A DNA stretch of 64,000 bases from Pontivivens marinum. Lineage in GTDB: Bacteria > Pseudomonadota > Alphaproteobacteria > Rhodobacterales > Rhodobacteraceae. The position numbers were made by a program, and so were the translations under genes. Positions 37,531 to 46,072 of the stretch are shown piece after piece (positions within the stretch are counted from its first letter, which is position 1; each line of letters begins with the position of its first letter). A model generated the notes under the pieces. The model was not told the DNA's origin. It did no database searches and saw nothing but the letters and a program-made list of their open reading frames with translations. The DNA is taken from positions 62,001 through 126,000 of the forward strand of contig NZ_OCTN01000002.1 of assembly GCF_900231835.1 (NCBI RefSeq), in the 5' to 3' direction.

Positions 37531-38804
37531 CGCCAGCCAAGCGTTACCCCCCGCAGGACAAAGAACAGCATTAGCGCCGCCCACAATCCGTGATTGCCCA
37601 TCAGCGAAACCAGCAGCGGCATCATGGCGAAATATCCAAGGGCGGAGATCACCATCATATTGCGCATATCCCGCGTACGGGTCGCCCCGATGAATATCCC
37701 GTCGAGCATAAAGCAGGGCAGCCCCACAATCGGCGCCAACACCATCCACGGCAGGTAATCACGCGCAACCGCTTGCACGTTTTCGGCGGTTGTCATCTGC
37801 CCGATCACGAAATCCCCGGCGATCAGGAAGAGCAGGGACATCAGGCACACCGCGCCGATCCCCCAAATACTGGTCAACCGCGCCGCACGACGCAGGGCAG
37901 GGCGGTTGCCCACGCCAAATGCAGCCCCGACCAGTGCCTCCGCAGCAAAGGCAAATCCGTCTAGCGCATATGCCGTCAGGTTCAGGAATTGCAGCAGGAT
38001 CTGGTTCGCGGCCAGCGTTACGTCGCTCAACCCAGCGGCGCGAAAGGTAACGGACATAAAGCAGACTTGCAGCAGCACAGACCGGATCATGATGTCGGTA
38101 TTTACTGCGATCATCGGCTTGAGCATTGCCATATCGCCCACACGCGCACGGTCGCGCCAGTGATTGGCGCGAAACACATCGCGGCACAACACAATGCCAA
38201 CAGTCGCGCCTGCAATTTCAGCGATCAGCGTGGCCAGCGCGACGCCACCAACACCCATATCCAGCCCCAGCACGAACCATAGCGACAAAACGATGTTCAG
38301 CGCGTTCATCGTCATTTGCAGGATCAACACACTGCGCGTCCGCTCCACTGCGATCAGCCAGCCGGTTAGGGCATAAACCGCAATGGCAAAGGGCGCGCCC
38401 CAGATGCGAACCGCGATATAGGTCCGGGCGAGGGCTTCGACCTCCTCACTGCCCTTGGATATCCAGAAGGCCAGCCGCGTGATCGGTATTTGCAGAACAA
38501 TCAGCGCGGCCCCCGCAATCGCGGCAATCATCAGGGCGCGGGTCAGGTGGGCGTCCCGCTCCGGTATGTCACCACGGCCTGCGGCCTGCGCGACCATTCC
38601 GGTAGTTCCCATGCGCAGAAAACCGAAAATCCAGTACACCGCGCTAAGGATAACGGCCCCAATCGCCACGCCGCCGATCGGAGCTGCCGCACCCAACTGA
38701 CCAACAGCATATGTATCCACCAAGCCCATCAGGGGGATCGTCGCATTGGACAGCACGATAGGCAGCGCAATCGCCAGAACGCGCCGGTTTGTGATGGGGG
38801 TCAT
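37497..38804 (-). CDS. MATE-family efflux transporter
   Basis: A 435-residue multidrug and toxic compound extruder with about twelve transmembrane helices in two bundles. The conserved early block PLMGLVDTYAVGQLG (about 24-38) carries the acidic and polar residues of the N-terminal cation site. Such proteins couple Na+ or H+ to export of cationic drugs or metabolites. It is the third gene of a MocR-EamA-MATE operon with 4-nt overlaps at both junctions. Its C-terminus overlaps the opposing EamA gene by 34 nt. Confidence 0.93.
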   Translation of the reverse strand: MTPITNRRVLAIALPIVLSNATIPLMGLVDTYAVGQLGAAAPIGGVAIGAVILSAVYWIFGFLRMGTTGMVAQAAGRGDIPERDAHLTRALMIAAIAGAALIVLQIPITRLAFWISKGSEEVEALARTYIAVRIWGAPFAIAVYALTGWLIAVERTRSVLILQMTMNALNIVLSLWFVLGLDMGVGGVALATLIAEIAGATVGIVLCRDVFRANHWRDRARVGDMAMLKPMIAVNTDIMIRSVLLQVCFMSVTFRAAGLSDVTLAANQILLQFLNLTAYALDGFAFAAEALVGAAFGVGNRPALRRAARLTSIWGIGAVCLMSLLFLIAGDFVIGQMTTAENVQAVARDYLPWMVLAPIVGLPCFMLDGIFIGATRTRDMRNMMVISALGYFAMMPLLVSLMGNHGLWAALMLFFVLRGVTLGWRYPALEAAAVR

Positions 38805-39709
38805 GGGCGTAACCTTTGCGCGCGGGTGCGGCTGACCAACATGCCGGTCACGATGAGGATCAACGCGAACAGGAATGCCCCCGGCAGGCTTTCCCCCAGA
38901 ACGACAACACCCAAAACGACCGCCCAGACTGGCACCTGATAGTTCACGAGGCTCAGGAAGGACGGACCTGCGCTGCGCGTTACGCTGACCAACATCACCG
39001 TGGCCAGTGCCGTGGGCAGCAGGCCCAAATATAGCGCTCCGCCCAATGCTGTCGCGGATGGCATCGCGGGGATACCCTCAACCAATAGTGCGGCAGGAAC
39101 TATCACAATTGTCGCCAGCATCAATCCCGCTGCTGAATAGGCAATCAGACCGATCGGCGGACATAGCCGTGTATTGATTGACCCGATGGCATAGCAAGCC
39201 GATGCGCCAACACAGGCAAGACGGGGCAGGTTTGCGCCCTCACCCTGTGGCAAGCCGATCAGCACGACCACGCCGGCAAAGCCGATGGCGAAGCCTGCAA
39301 CCTTGCGCGGGCTCATCCGCTCACCCGGAACCATGAAATGTGCGAGGGGCAGGACGAACAGCGGAACCACAGCCATCGTGATGCCCGCAAAACCTGACGT
39401 AACAGAGCCCTGCGCCCAGCTCAGCAGGGCAAAGGGGATCGCATTGGTAAACAGCGCCATGCCCGCGATATGCGCCCAAATGCGCGGCCCTTCCGGCGTG
39501 GTCCAACGCGGCAAACCACCTGACCGCATGGCCAGCGCGACCAACAGGACCGCCGCCAGCGCAATACGGAATGCTGCCAAGGTGACAGGGCCAAAGCCTG
39601 TCAGTCCCAGCTCCACCCCTAGAAATGATCCGCCCCAGATCAGCCCGAGCAGGCCCAGCATGGCCCAGTCACGCAGGCTGGCATTAGATGCCGCGCTGGC
39701 GACGCTCAT
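38801..39709 (-). CDS. EamA/DMT-family transporter in the MocR operon
   Basis: A 302-residue ten-helix exporter, the same family as the 36.6-kb gene but clearly distinct in sequence. The first helix is WAMLGLLGLIWGGSFLGVELG and the second EamA repeat begins at about residue 160. It lies between mocR and the MATE gene with ATGA junctions on both sides, so the three are translated together. MocR-type regulators often control transporters of amino compounds, so an amino-acid or vitamin-related substrate is plausible. Confidence 0.92.
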   Translation of the reverse strand: MSVASAASNASLRDWAMLGLLGLIWGGSFLGVELGLTGFGPVTLAAFRIALAAVLLVALAMRSGGLPRWTTPEGPRIWAHIAGMALFTNAIPFALLSWAQGSVTSGFAGITMAVVPLFVLPLAHFMVPGERMSPRKVAGFAIGFAGVVVLIGLPQGEGANLPRLACVGASACYAIGSINTRLCPPIGLIAYSAAGLMLATIVIVPAALLVEGIPAMPSATALGGALYLGLLPTALATVMLVSVTRSAGPSFLSLVNYQVPVWAVVLGVVVLGESLPGAFLFALILIVTGMLVSRTRAQRLRP

Positions 39710-41112
39710 GCCATCAACTCCACCGGTGGGTGGGCGAGGATGCGGCTGATGCGGGTCAGGCAGTCGGAGAAGACCTCGTCGCTCAACCCCATGCCAAGGG
39801 CGATGCGGATCTTGTTCGGGACATCAGCACCGGGCAGGACATAGGCACCCGCCGTGGCGACGCGCACGCCTGCCTCCGCACAGGCACGGTCAAAGGCGGC
39901 GAGGTGCCAGCCCTCGGGCAGGGAAAGCCACGCGAAATTCGCGCCCTCCGCCGTGCGAACACCCCATGGGGCAAGGTGGCGGCGCAACAGGGCTGCGCGG
40001 GCCTCCAGATGCTCACGGGCGGAAACGCGTATCTCGTCCGCGATGCCGCTCTCGATCAACTCCACAACAATCTGGCCGATCAGTGACGACACACGATAGT
40101 TCATCGCCTGAATGATGCCCTGACCAATCGGCCCGCGCCCAGGAGGAGTCACAAGGCAGCCAAACCGCAATCCGGCAGCGATACATTTCGACATGGAGGT
40201 CGCGTACCACGTCCGTTCCGGCGCGAAAGACGGGAACGAGGGCGGGCGGCTGGACATCAACCAGCCATAGACATCGTCCTCGATGATTTGCAGATCGTGG
40301 GCGCGGGCCAGCTCGGCGATTTCTGCGCGGCGGCTTTCCGGCATCGTGACCAAGGTGGGGTTGTGCAGGTTCGGCGTGACCAGCATGGCCTGCGGGCGGG
40401 CAACACGGCACGCCTCGGCTAATGCATTGATACACAAGCCGTGTTCATCAGATTTGATGGGGTACAAAGTGATGCCCGCCAGCTTTGCCGCCTGCTGAAA
40501 ACCCGGATAGATCAGGTCAGACACGGCTACAACCGGGTGCGGGCCAGAGGTACAAGCCATCATTGCCACCAATACAGCCTGCTGGGCGCCATAGGTTGGT
40601 ACAATGGAATCCTCATCCGCGACCACACCGCCCTTACCCAGCCAATTCGCCAGTGCAGTGCGTGTCGAGTAGTCATTTGTCGCACGGGTATAATCATCCA
40701 GAACGACGGAGCCACGAGAGATGACGCGGGTGATCGCCTCATTAATCATGTGCTCCTGTCCGACCATAGGGGAACGCGAGTTGCGCAGGTCAACCTGCCC
40801 CTCTGCCGGTAAATTAGTTAACGGATGCAGGGGGATAAATGTACCCGTCTCACGACGTTCCCGCACAAATGTACCCTGACCCACGGTGGCGCGCAGGGCA
40901 CCAGCCTCGGTTGCCTCACGGTAGGCGCGGGCCACAGTTCCAGGGGTTACACCAATTTCCCACGCCAATTCCCTGACCGGCGGCAGTTTCGCGCCAGAGG
41001 CAAGCGCGCCCGAGCGGATTGCATCCTCAATAGCGCCTGAAAGTGCGCGATATTTGGGGCCGGCATCTGTGTTGAAGTCGGGAACCCAGCTTGTGTCAAA
41101 TCTTGTACCCAT
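39706..41112 (-). CDS. MocR-type regulator (GntR winged helix fused to aminotransferase domain)
   Basis: A 468-residue fusion protein. Residues about 20-90 form a GntR winged helix (KLPPVRELAWEIGVTPGTVARAYREATEAGAL). After a linker, residues about 115-460 form a fold type I PLP domain, with a lysine in TSMSKCIAAGLRFG (about 300) in the Schiff-base position. MocR proteins bind PLP and often an amino compound, and use it to switch transcription. It heads the EamA-MATE operon, which it probably regulates together with the divergent DUF1127 gene. The ATG has GGAG 8 nt upstream. Confidence 0.94.
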   Translation of the reverse strand: MGTRFDTSWVPDFNTDAGPKYRALSGAIEDAIRSGALASGAKLPPVRELAWEIGVTPGTVARAYREATEAGALRATVGQGTFVRERRETGTFIPLHPLTNLPAEGQVDLRNSRSPMVGQEHMINEAITRVISRGSVVLDDYTRATNDYSTRTALANWLGKGGVVADEDSIVPTYGAQQAVLVAMMACTSGPHPVVAVSDLIYPGFQQAAKLAGITLYPIKSDEHGLCINALAEACRVARPQAMLVTPNLHNPTLVTMPESRRAEIAELARAHDLQIIEDDVYGWLMSSRPPSFPSFAPERTWYATSMSKCIAAGLRFGCLVTPPGRGPIGQGIIQAMNYRVSSLIGQIVVELIESGIADEIRVSAREHLEARAALLRRHLAPWGVRTAEGANFAWLSLPEGWHLAAFDRACAEAGVRVATAGAYVLPGADVPNKIRIALGMGLSDEVFSDCLTRISRILAHPPVELMA

Positions 41113-41158
41113 AACAAAACTCCGGTGGAAAAGCTTGGCGTGTGTTTGTACCTGTACC
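41104..41158. promoter_or_regulatory. TGTACC direct repeats at the mocR start
   Basis: TGTACC occurs at 41104-41109, 41147-41152 and 41153-41158. The first overlaps the mocR start region and the last two are adjacent, 43 bp away (about four helical turns). Related MocR proteins such as GabR use spaced direct repeats, so these are candidate operator half-sites. Confidence 0.45.
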
Positions 41159-41187
41159 TCGTGACCTAAGGAGGCACAAACCGCATA

Positions 41188-41201
41188 TTGTATTGATACA
41201 A
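41188..41201. promoter_or_regulatory. Palindrome TTGTAT-TG-ATACAA between mocR and the DUF1127 gene
   Basis: A perfect 6-bp inverted repeat with a 2-nt centre, 13 nt before the DUF1127 start codon. It may be an operator for the GntR domain of MocR, or part of the DUF1127 promoter and leader. Confidence 0.45.
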
Positions 41202-41213
41202 ATGGAGGCAGCT

Positions 41214-41426
41214 ATGTCCGATCTCACACTCACGAATTTTGCCGGTAGCGTTCGCACCAGCATCGCAGGCGCACCGCGTCGCGGTTACGTGGCGCTTGTG
41301 GCGATCTGGACCCGTCGTTCGCGCAGTCGGCGTCACCTGAAACACCTTGATGCGCATCTGTTGCGCGATATCGGTGTTACGGAATGGAACGCGCAGCGCG
41401 AGGCGGAGCGTCCCTTCTGGGACTAA
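41214..41426 (+). CDS. DUF1127 small basic protein, 70 aa
   Basis: DUF1127 proteins are short, arginine-rich and carry a C-terminal helix with the pattern LxxLDxHLLRDIG. Here it reads RRHLKHLDAHLLRDIGVTEWNAQ (residues about 41-63). Family members have been linked to phosphate, RNA and stress responses in alphaproteobacteria, but no single mechanism is established. The ATG at 41214 has GGAGG 3 nt before CAGCT, giving a good site; upstream codons back to 41142 lie across the palindrome and are unlikely. It is divergent from mocR and closed by a strong terminator. Confidence 0.88.
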   Translation: MSDLTLTNFAGSVRTSIAGAPRRGYVALVAIWTRRSRSRRHLKHLDAHLLRDIGVTEWNAQREAERPFWD

Positions 41427-41474
41427 CTCACACGATGATAACCAATCCTCTTCCCGACGGTTGGTTTTGACTAG

Positions 41475-41502
41475 CCCCCGATTTATCGGGGGCTTTTTTT
41501 AT
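41475..41502 (+). terminator. Rho-independent terminator after the DUF1127 gene
   Basis: A perfect 9-bp stem AGCCCCCGA/TCGGGGGCT (41475-41483 with 41488-41496) with loop TTTA is followed by TTTTTTT. Confidence 0.92.
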
Positions 41503-41512
41503 GTAAAATGCC

Positions 41513-41959
41513 TCACAACGGGTCGAGCGTTCGCGGACCCGCGCCCTCATCCCCCAATTTATCACCGTCATTTATCAACGGACAGCGATCCACGGACAGG
41601 CAGCCGCAGCCGATGCAGCGGCCCAGATCGTCACGCAGCACGGTTAGGCGGGCAATGCGCTCGTTTAATTCGTCACGCCAGATTTGCGACATCGCCTCCC
41701 AATCCCGCGCATTGGGGGTGCGACCATCGGGCAGGGTGGCCATTGCCTGTCGTATCGCGCTCAACGGTAAACCCAATCGTTGCGCCGCTTTAATAATCGC
41801 GACCCGTCGCAGCACAGCGCGGGGATATCGGCGATGATTGGCGGCGGTGCGATTGGCGGCAATCAGACCCTCCGCCTCGTAGTAATGCAGGGTGGAGACG
41901 GGCAGCCCGCTGCGCTTTGACAGTTGGCCAACGCTTAATTCGATGGGGACCTTTGCCAT
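41513..41959 (-). CDS. soxR: Redox-sensitive transcriptional activator SoxR
   Basis: A MerR-family regulator of 148 residues that senses redox-active compounds through a [2Fe-2S] cluster. The ligand pattern is complete and correctly spaced: C115, C118, C120 and C126 in RCIGCGCLSVDRC. The winged helix (about 7-75) includes VGQLSKRSGLPVSTLHYYE. The ATG at 41959 lies 6 nt behind GAGG, and that ribosome site is itself the end of the SoxR box, so soxR is tightly linked to its own operator. The frame open to 42028 is overlap with the divergent leader and is not used. Confidence 0.97.
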   Translation of the reverse strand: MAKVPIELSVGQLSKRSGLPVSTLHYYEAEGLIAANRTAANHRRYPRAVLRRVAIIKAAQRLGLPLSAIRQAMATLPDGRTPNARDWEAMSQIWRDELNERIARLTVLRDDLGRCIGCGCLSVDRCPLINDGDKLGDEGAGPRTLDPL

Positions 41960-41961
41960 GC

Positions 41962-41992
41962 TTGACCTCAAGTTAGCTTGAGGTTCGATAGT
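41962..41992 (+). promoter_or_regulatory. SoxR-box promoter (19-bp spacer) in front of a small protein gene
   Basis: The palindrome CCTCAAGTTAGCTTGAGG (41966-41983) has 7-bp arms. It lies between a -35 TTGACC (41962-41967) and a -10 GATAGT (41987-41992), with the 19-bp spacing that SoxR needs to activate. It matches the E. coli soxS promoter base for base across the box except one central base. It points to the 42027 gene. Confidence 0.85.
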
Positions 41993-42026
41993 GGCAGCGA
42001 ATCGAAAACAAGGCAAGGAGAACGCC

Positions 42027-42200
42027 ATGTCCCGCCACCCCCTGATTGACCGAAATCGTTTGCGCCGCGCAGGACGAAAGTTCCTGTACGACCTGTTTTG
42101 TGGTCAGGCGCGCAACTGCTCTGATACTCTCAGCGACCACATCCAGCGCGATATCGGAATACGCCCCAGTGCGCCAAGGAGAGGGCTACGTCGTTTCTGA
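42027..42200 (+). CDS. Small DUF1127-like protein under SoxR control, 57 aa
   Basis: A basic 57-residue protein. The N-terminus is arginine-rich (RNRLRRAGRKFLYDLFCG). The C-terminal part LSDHIQRDIGIRPS matches the DUF1127 helix pattern (HLLRDIG in the other copy at 41.2 kb), though divergent. It contains two cysteines, which is worth noting because it is the only gene behind the SoxR box. The ATG has AAGGAG 6 nt upstream and the -10 is 35 bp before it. The typical SoxR targets (soxS, efflux pumps, oxidoreductases) are absent here. Confidence 0.8.
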   Translation: MSRHPLIDRNRLRRAGRKFLYDLFCGQARNCSDTLSDHIQRDIGIRPSAPRRGLRRF

Positions 42201-42237
42201 GTGTCGGTTTCGGATCGGAAACAGTCGCAGCTGAGTC

Positions 42238-42360
42238 GGGGTTCTTTTTGTCCTAAACCCCTCATTTGCCCGATTGACGCCGCCGCCGCCGCCGCATATC
42301 CGGTCTGTGGGTGCACAGCCGGACTAAGGGTGAGCGGCGGTGTACTCAGGAATTTCACCC
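42238..42360 (+). ncRNA. Structured 5' leader of serC, probably the serC RNA element
   Basis: Several helices can form: GGGGTT/AACCCC (42238-42243 with 42256-42261), a CCGCCGC-rich strand with GCGGCGG (42334-42340) enclosing a hairpin CCGG-T-CTGTG/CACAGCCGG (42300-42322), and GGGTGA/TCACCC (42328-42333 with 42355-42360). Alphaproteobacterial serC genes are known to carry a conserved leader (Rfam serC family). I infer this is one; a covariance search is needed for certainty. Confidence 0.6.
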
Positions 42361-42377
42361 TGACGAAGGAGCCGTCC

Positions 42378-43544
<1,167 letters not shown>

Positions 43545-43628
43545 TCTCGCGCCCCGGCCACGCGCCGGGGGCATCCTCTCATTCACGCCGCCCCATATAG
43601 GGCAGGCGACCGCTACAGGATTACCCAA

Positions 43629-45221
43629 ATGCCTAAAGTACTTATCTCCGACAAACTCTCGGAAGCCGCCGTTCAGATCTTCAAGGATAACGGCGTTGAG
43701 GTCGATTTTCAGCCTTCGTTGGGCAAGGATCCGGCAAAGCTGGCTGAAATCATCGGTCAATATGACGGTCTGGCCATTCGTTCGGCGACCAAAGCCACGG
43801 CTGATCTGATCGCCAAGGCGGACAACCTCAAGGTTATTGGCCGCGCCGGTATCGGTGTTGATAACGTAGACATCGCCGCAGCTTCGGCACGTGGTGTTGT
43901 TGTGATGAACACGCCGTTCGGCAACTCGATCACCACGGCAGAGCACGCCATTGCGATGATGTTCGCTGTTGCTCGTCAAATCCCCGAGGCTGATGCCTCG
44001 ACCCGCGCTGGTAAGTGGGAAAAATCCAAGTTTATGGGCACCGAAATCACCCGCAAAACTCTGGGCCTGATCGGCTGCGGCAATATCGGTTCGATCGTCG
44101 CGGATCGCGCACTGGGTCTGCGGATGAAGGTTGTCGCTTTCGACCCGTTCCTGTCCACAGAGCGCGCTGAAAAGCTGGGCGTGACCAAGGTTGATACAAT
44201 CGAGGAGTTGCTGCCCCTCGCTGATTTCGTGACCTTGCACCTGCCCAAAACCGAAAAAACCGCGAACTTGCTGAGCGCCGAGCGCGTTAAGCTGATGAAA
44301 AAGGGGGCTTACCTTGTGAACTGTGCCCGCGGTGGTCTGGTTGACGAGGCCGCAGTCGCGCAGGCACTGCATGACGGTCATCTGGCTGGCGCTGCCTTTG
44401 ACGTCTTCGCGCAGGAGCCCGCAACGGATAACCCACTGTTCACAGCACCGAATGTCGTTTGCACACCGCACCTTGGCGCTGCAACGTCCGAGGCTCAGGA
44501 AAACGTGGCGCTTCAGGTTGCGGAGCAGATGTCCGATTACCTGATGAAGGGCGCCATCTCGAACGCAATCAACGCCCCATCCGTCACGGCTGAGGAAGCA
44601 CCGGTTCTGAAGCCCTGGATCGCTCTGGCTGAAATGCTGGGTGGCTTCGCGGGTCAGGTGACCGAGAACGCAATCAAAGAGATTGAGATTGAGTATGTCG
44701 GCAAGGTTGGCGATCTGAATCTAAAGCCGCTGACCAGCGCGTTGACTGCATCGCTGATGAAGCCTCTGGTCGGTGAGGGTGGCGTTAACATGGTTTCCGC
44801 CCCGATCGTTGCGCGTGAGCGTGGCGTGAAAATCGCGGAAACGCGCAAGGATGAGCAGGGCGCATATGGCTCCTACATTCGCGTTGTTGTGACGACGGAA
44901 AAGCAAACCCGCTCGGTTGCTGGTGCTGTCTTCTCCGACGGTAAACCTCGTTTCATCCAGATTAAGGGCATCGGGCTGGAGGCAGAGCCGCAGCAGTTCA
45001 TGCTGTACACAACCAACAACGATACGCCGGGTTATATCGGCGCACTGGGTATGAAGCTGGGTGATCTGGGCGTAAATATCGCGACCTTCGCACTGGGCCG
45101 GTCCCAGAAGGAAGGCGAGGCGATTGCGCTGCTGGGTGTGGATGAGAAGCTGTCAGATGAGACGCTGGCTGAAATCCGCGCGCTGCCACAGGTTACGCAG
45201 GCTAAAGCGCTGGTTTTTTGA
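43629..45221 (+). CDS. serA: D-3-phosphoglycerate dehydrogenase
   Basis: Catalyses the first serine step, oxidising 3-phosphoglycerate with NAD. It is the long 530-residue form. The NAD fold carries GLIGCGNIGSIVADRALGL (about 145-163), the catalytic arginine is in VNCARGGLVDE (about 237), and the histidine is in TPHLGAATSEA (about 284). A C-terminal intervening domain and an ACT domain (QQFMLYTTNNDTPGYIGALG, last 70 residues) give feedback control by serine. It shares the serC leader and ends before two stem-loops. Confidence 0.97.
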   Translation: MPKVLISDKLSEAAVQIFKDNGVEVDFQPSLGKDPAKLAEIIGQYDGLAIRSATKATADLIAKADNLKVIGRAGIGVDNVDIAAASARGVVVMNTPFGNSITTAEHAIAMMFAVARQIPEADASTRAGKWEKSKFMGTEITRKTLGLIGCGNIGSIVADRALGLRMKVVAFDPFLSTERAEKLGVTKVDTIEELLPLADFVTLHLPKTEKTANLLSAERVKLMKKGAYLVNCARGGLVDEAAVAQALHDGHLAGAAFDVFAQEPATDNPLFTAPNVVCTPHLGAATSEAQENVALQVAEQMSDYLMKGAISNAINAPSVTAEEAPVLKPWIALAEMLGGFAGQVTENAIKEIEIEYVGKVGDLNLKPLTSALTASLMKPLVGEGGVNMVSAPIVARERGVKIAETRKDEQGAYGSYIRVVVTTEKQTRSVAGAVFSDGKPRFIQIKGIGLEAEPQQFMLYTTNNDTPGYIGALGMKLGDLGVNIATFALGRSQKEGEAIALLGVDEKLSDETLAEIRALPQVTQAKALVF

Positions 45222-45230
45222 TCCAATAAA

Positions 45231-45256
45231 AAGGCCCCGTCTCGTGCGGGGCCATT
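45231..45256 (+). terminator. GC hairpin after serA
   Basis: GGCCCCG (45233-45239) pairs with CGGGGCC (45247-45253). The U tract on the plus strand is short (ATTTGG). On the minus strand it is followed by CTTTTTATT, so it may serve both directions. Confidence 0.65.
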
Positions 45257-45276
45257 TGGACAAACCTGTGTGGAAT

Positions 45277-45307
45277 AAAAGGGACCCCCGAATATATCGG
45301 GGGTCCC
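45277..45307 (-). terminator. Bidirectional terminator between serA and a small membrane protein gene
   Basis: An 11-bp perfect stem GGGACCCCCGA/TCGGGGGTCCC (45281-45291 with 45297-45307) has loop ATATA. On the minus strand TTTT follows; on the plus strand TTATTTATTATTATT follows. Confidence 0.88.
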
Positions 45308-45433
45308 TTATTTATTATTATTAGAGTGATCGTCGGAATCGACGTTGTCATCCAATTCTTTACGGGCGGTGACAGCAAAGATAACCAAAGCTGCGGCCAC
45401 AATCGCGACGGCCAGAAAAATGATCCCGTCCAT
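45308..45433 (-). CDS. Small single-pass membrane protein, 41 aa
   Basis: A gene too short for most gene finders. It reads MDGIIFLAVAIVAAALVIFA, then VTARKELDDNVDSDDHSNNNK. A 20-residue transmembrane helix starts at residue 4, followed by a short acidic, asparagine-rich tail. GGGAG lies 7 nt before the ATG, and the stop is directly followed by a strong terminator, so the unit is well framed. It sits behind the FKBP gene on the same strand with a 64-nt gap. Function is unknown. Confidence 0.75.
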   Translation of the reverse strand: MDGIIFLAVAIVAAALVIFAVTARKELDDNVDSDDHSNNNK

Positions 45434-45497
45434 GATTTTGCTCCCACATTTGCATTCCGTTAGTTACAAGAACGCAGGGGGGAACGATTCAGTTCCC

Positions 45498-45935
45498 TTA
45501 CTCGGGGCGGCCGACCGAAATTAAGTTAAAGTTGAAGGTAAGCTCTTTACCGGCCAGCGGATGGTTCGCATCCAGTGTGACCATGCCGTCCTGAATATCG
45601 GTAACGATCAGACCAATTGTGCCACCCTGCTGGGTTTGCGCCTGCAATTGCAAACCAACCTCCAGCGGGATTTCCGCAGGGATCGTGTCGCGGGCGACCT
45701 GCTGGATTTGCGCTGGATCGTGATCGCCATATGCATCTGCGGCTGGAATGGTGACGGTGGATTCTGCACCCTCTTCCAGACCGGTGATTGCGTCGTCCAG
45801 ACCTTTGATGATCTGACCGGAGCCCAGTGTGAAGCTCAACGGATCGCGGCCCTCGGAGCTGTCGAACTGCGTACCATCGGCAAGGGTGCCGGTGTAGTGG
45901 ATCGAGACGATATCGCCTGCTGTTGCTGTGGTCAT
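45498..45935 (-). CDS. FKBP-type peptidyl-prolyl isomerase, SlyD/FkpB-like
   Basis: A 145-residue protein of the SlyD-like FKBP group. The isomerase core opens IVSIHYTGTLADGTQFDSS and has the FLGSGQ-like block FTLGSGQIIKGLDDAI. An insert-in-flap domain (about 70-120, with DAYGDHDPAQIQQV) gives chaperone activity. SlyD's histidine-rich metal tail is missing, so nickel handling is unlikely; FkpB-like folding assistance is more likely. No signal peptide is present, so it is cytoplasmic. Confidence 0.93.
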   Translation of the reverse strand: MTTATAGDIVSIHYTGTLADGTQFDSSEGRDPLSFTLGSGQIIKGLDDAITGLEEGAESTVTIPAADAYGDHDPAQIQQVARDTIPAEIPLEVGLQLQAQTQQGGTIGLIVTDIQDGMVTLDANHPLAGKELTFNFNLISVGRPE

Positions 45936-46072
45936 GTCGTGACCTCCTGCTTTTTTGCCGCCTTACCAAAGGGAGTAAAGGGGCCGGTTGCGTTGGCGTG
46001 TCTAACGGATGAGTGCCATTTGTAAACCGCAGCTAGGTGCTTCTTTTGGCCGAAAAACCCCTGAAAATCGGA

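Noticed and set aside
42279-42295. GCC trinucleotide run as a microsatellite
   Set aside because: Only five units, and it pairs with the GCGGCGG strand of the serC leader, so it is better read as part of the RNA structure.
42201-42377. N-terminal extension of serC
   Set aside because: The extension has poly-alanine and cysteine-rich sequence across a structured leader. The ATG at 42378 has a strong ribosome site and matches the family start.
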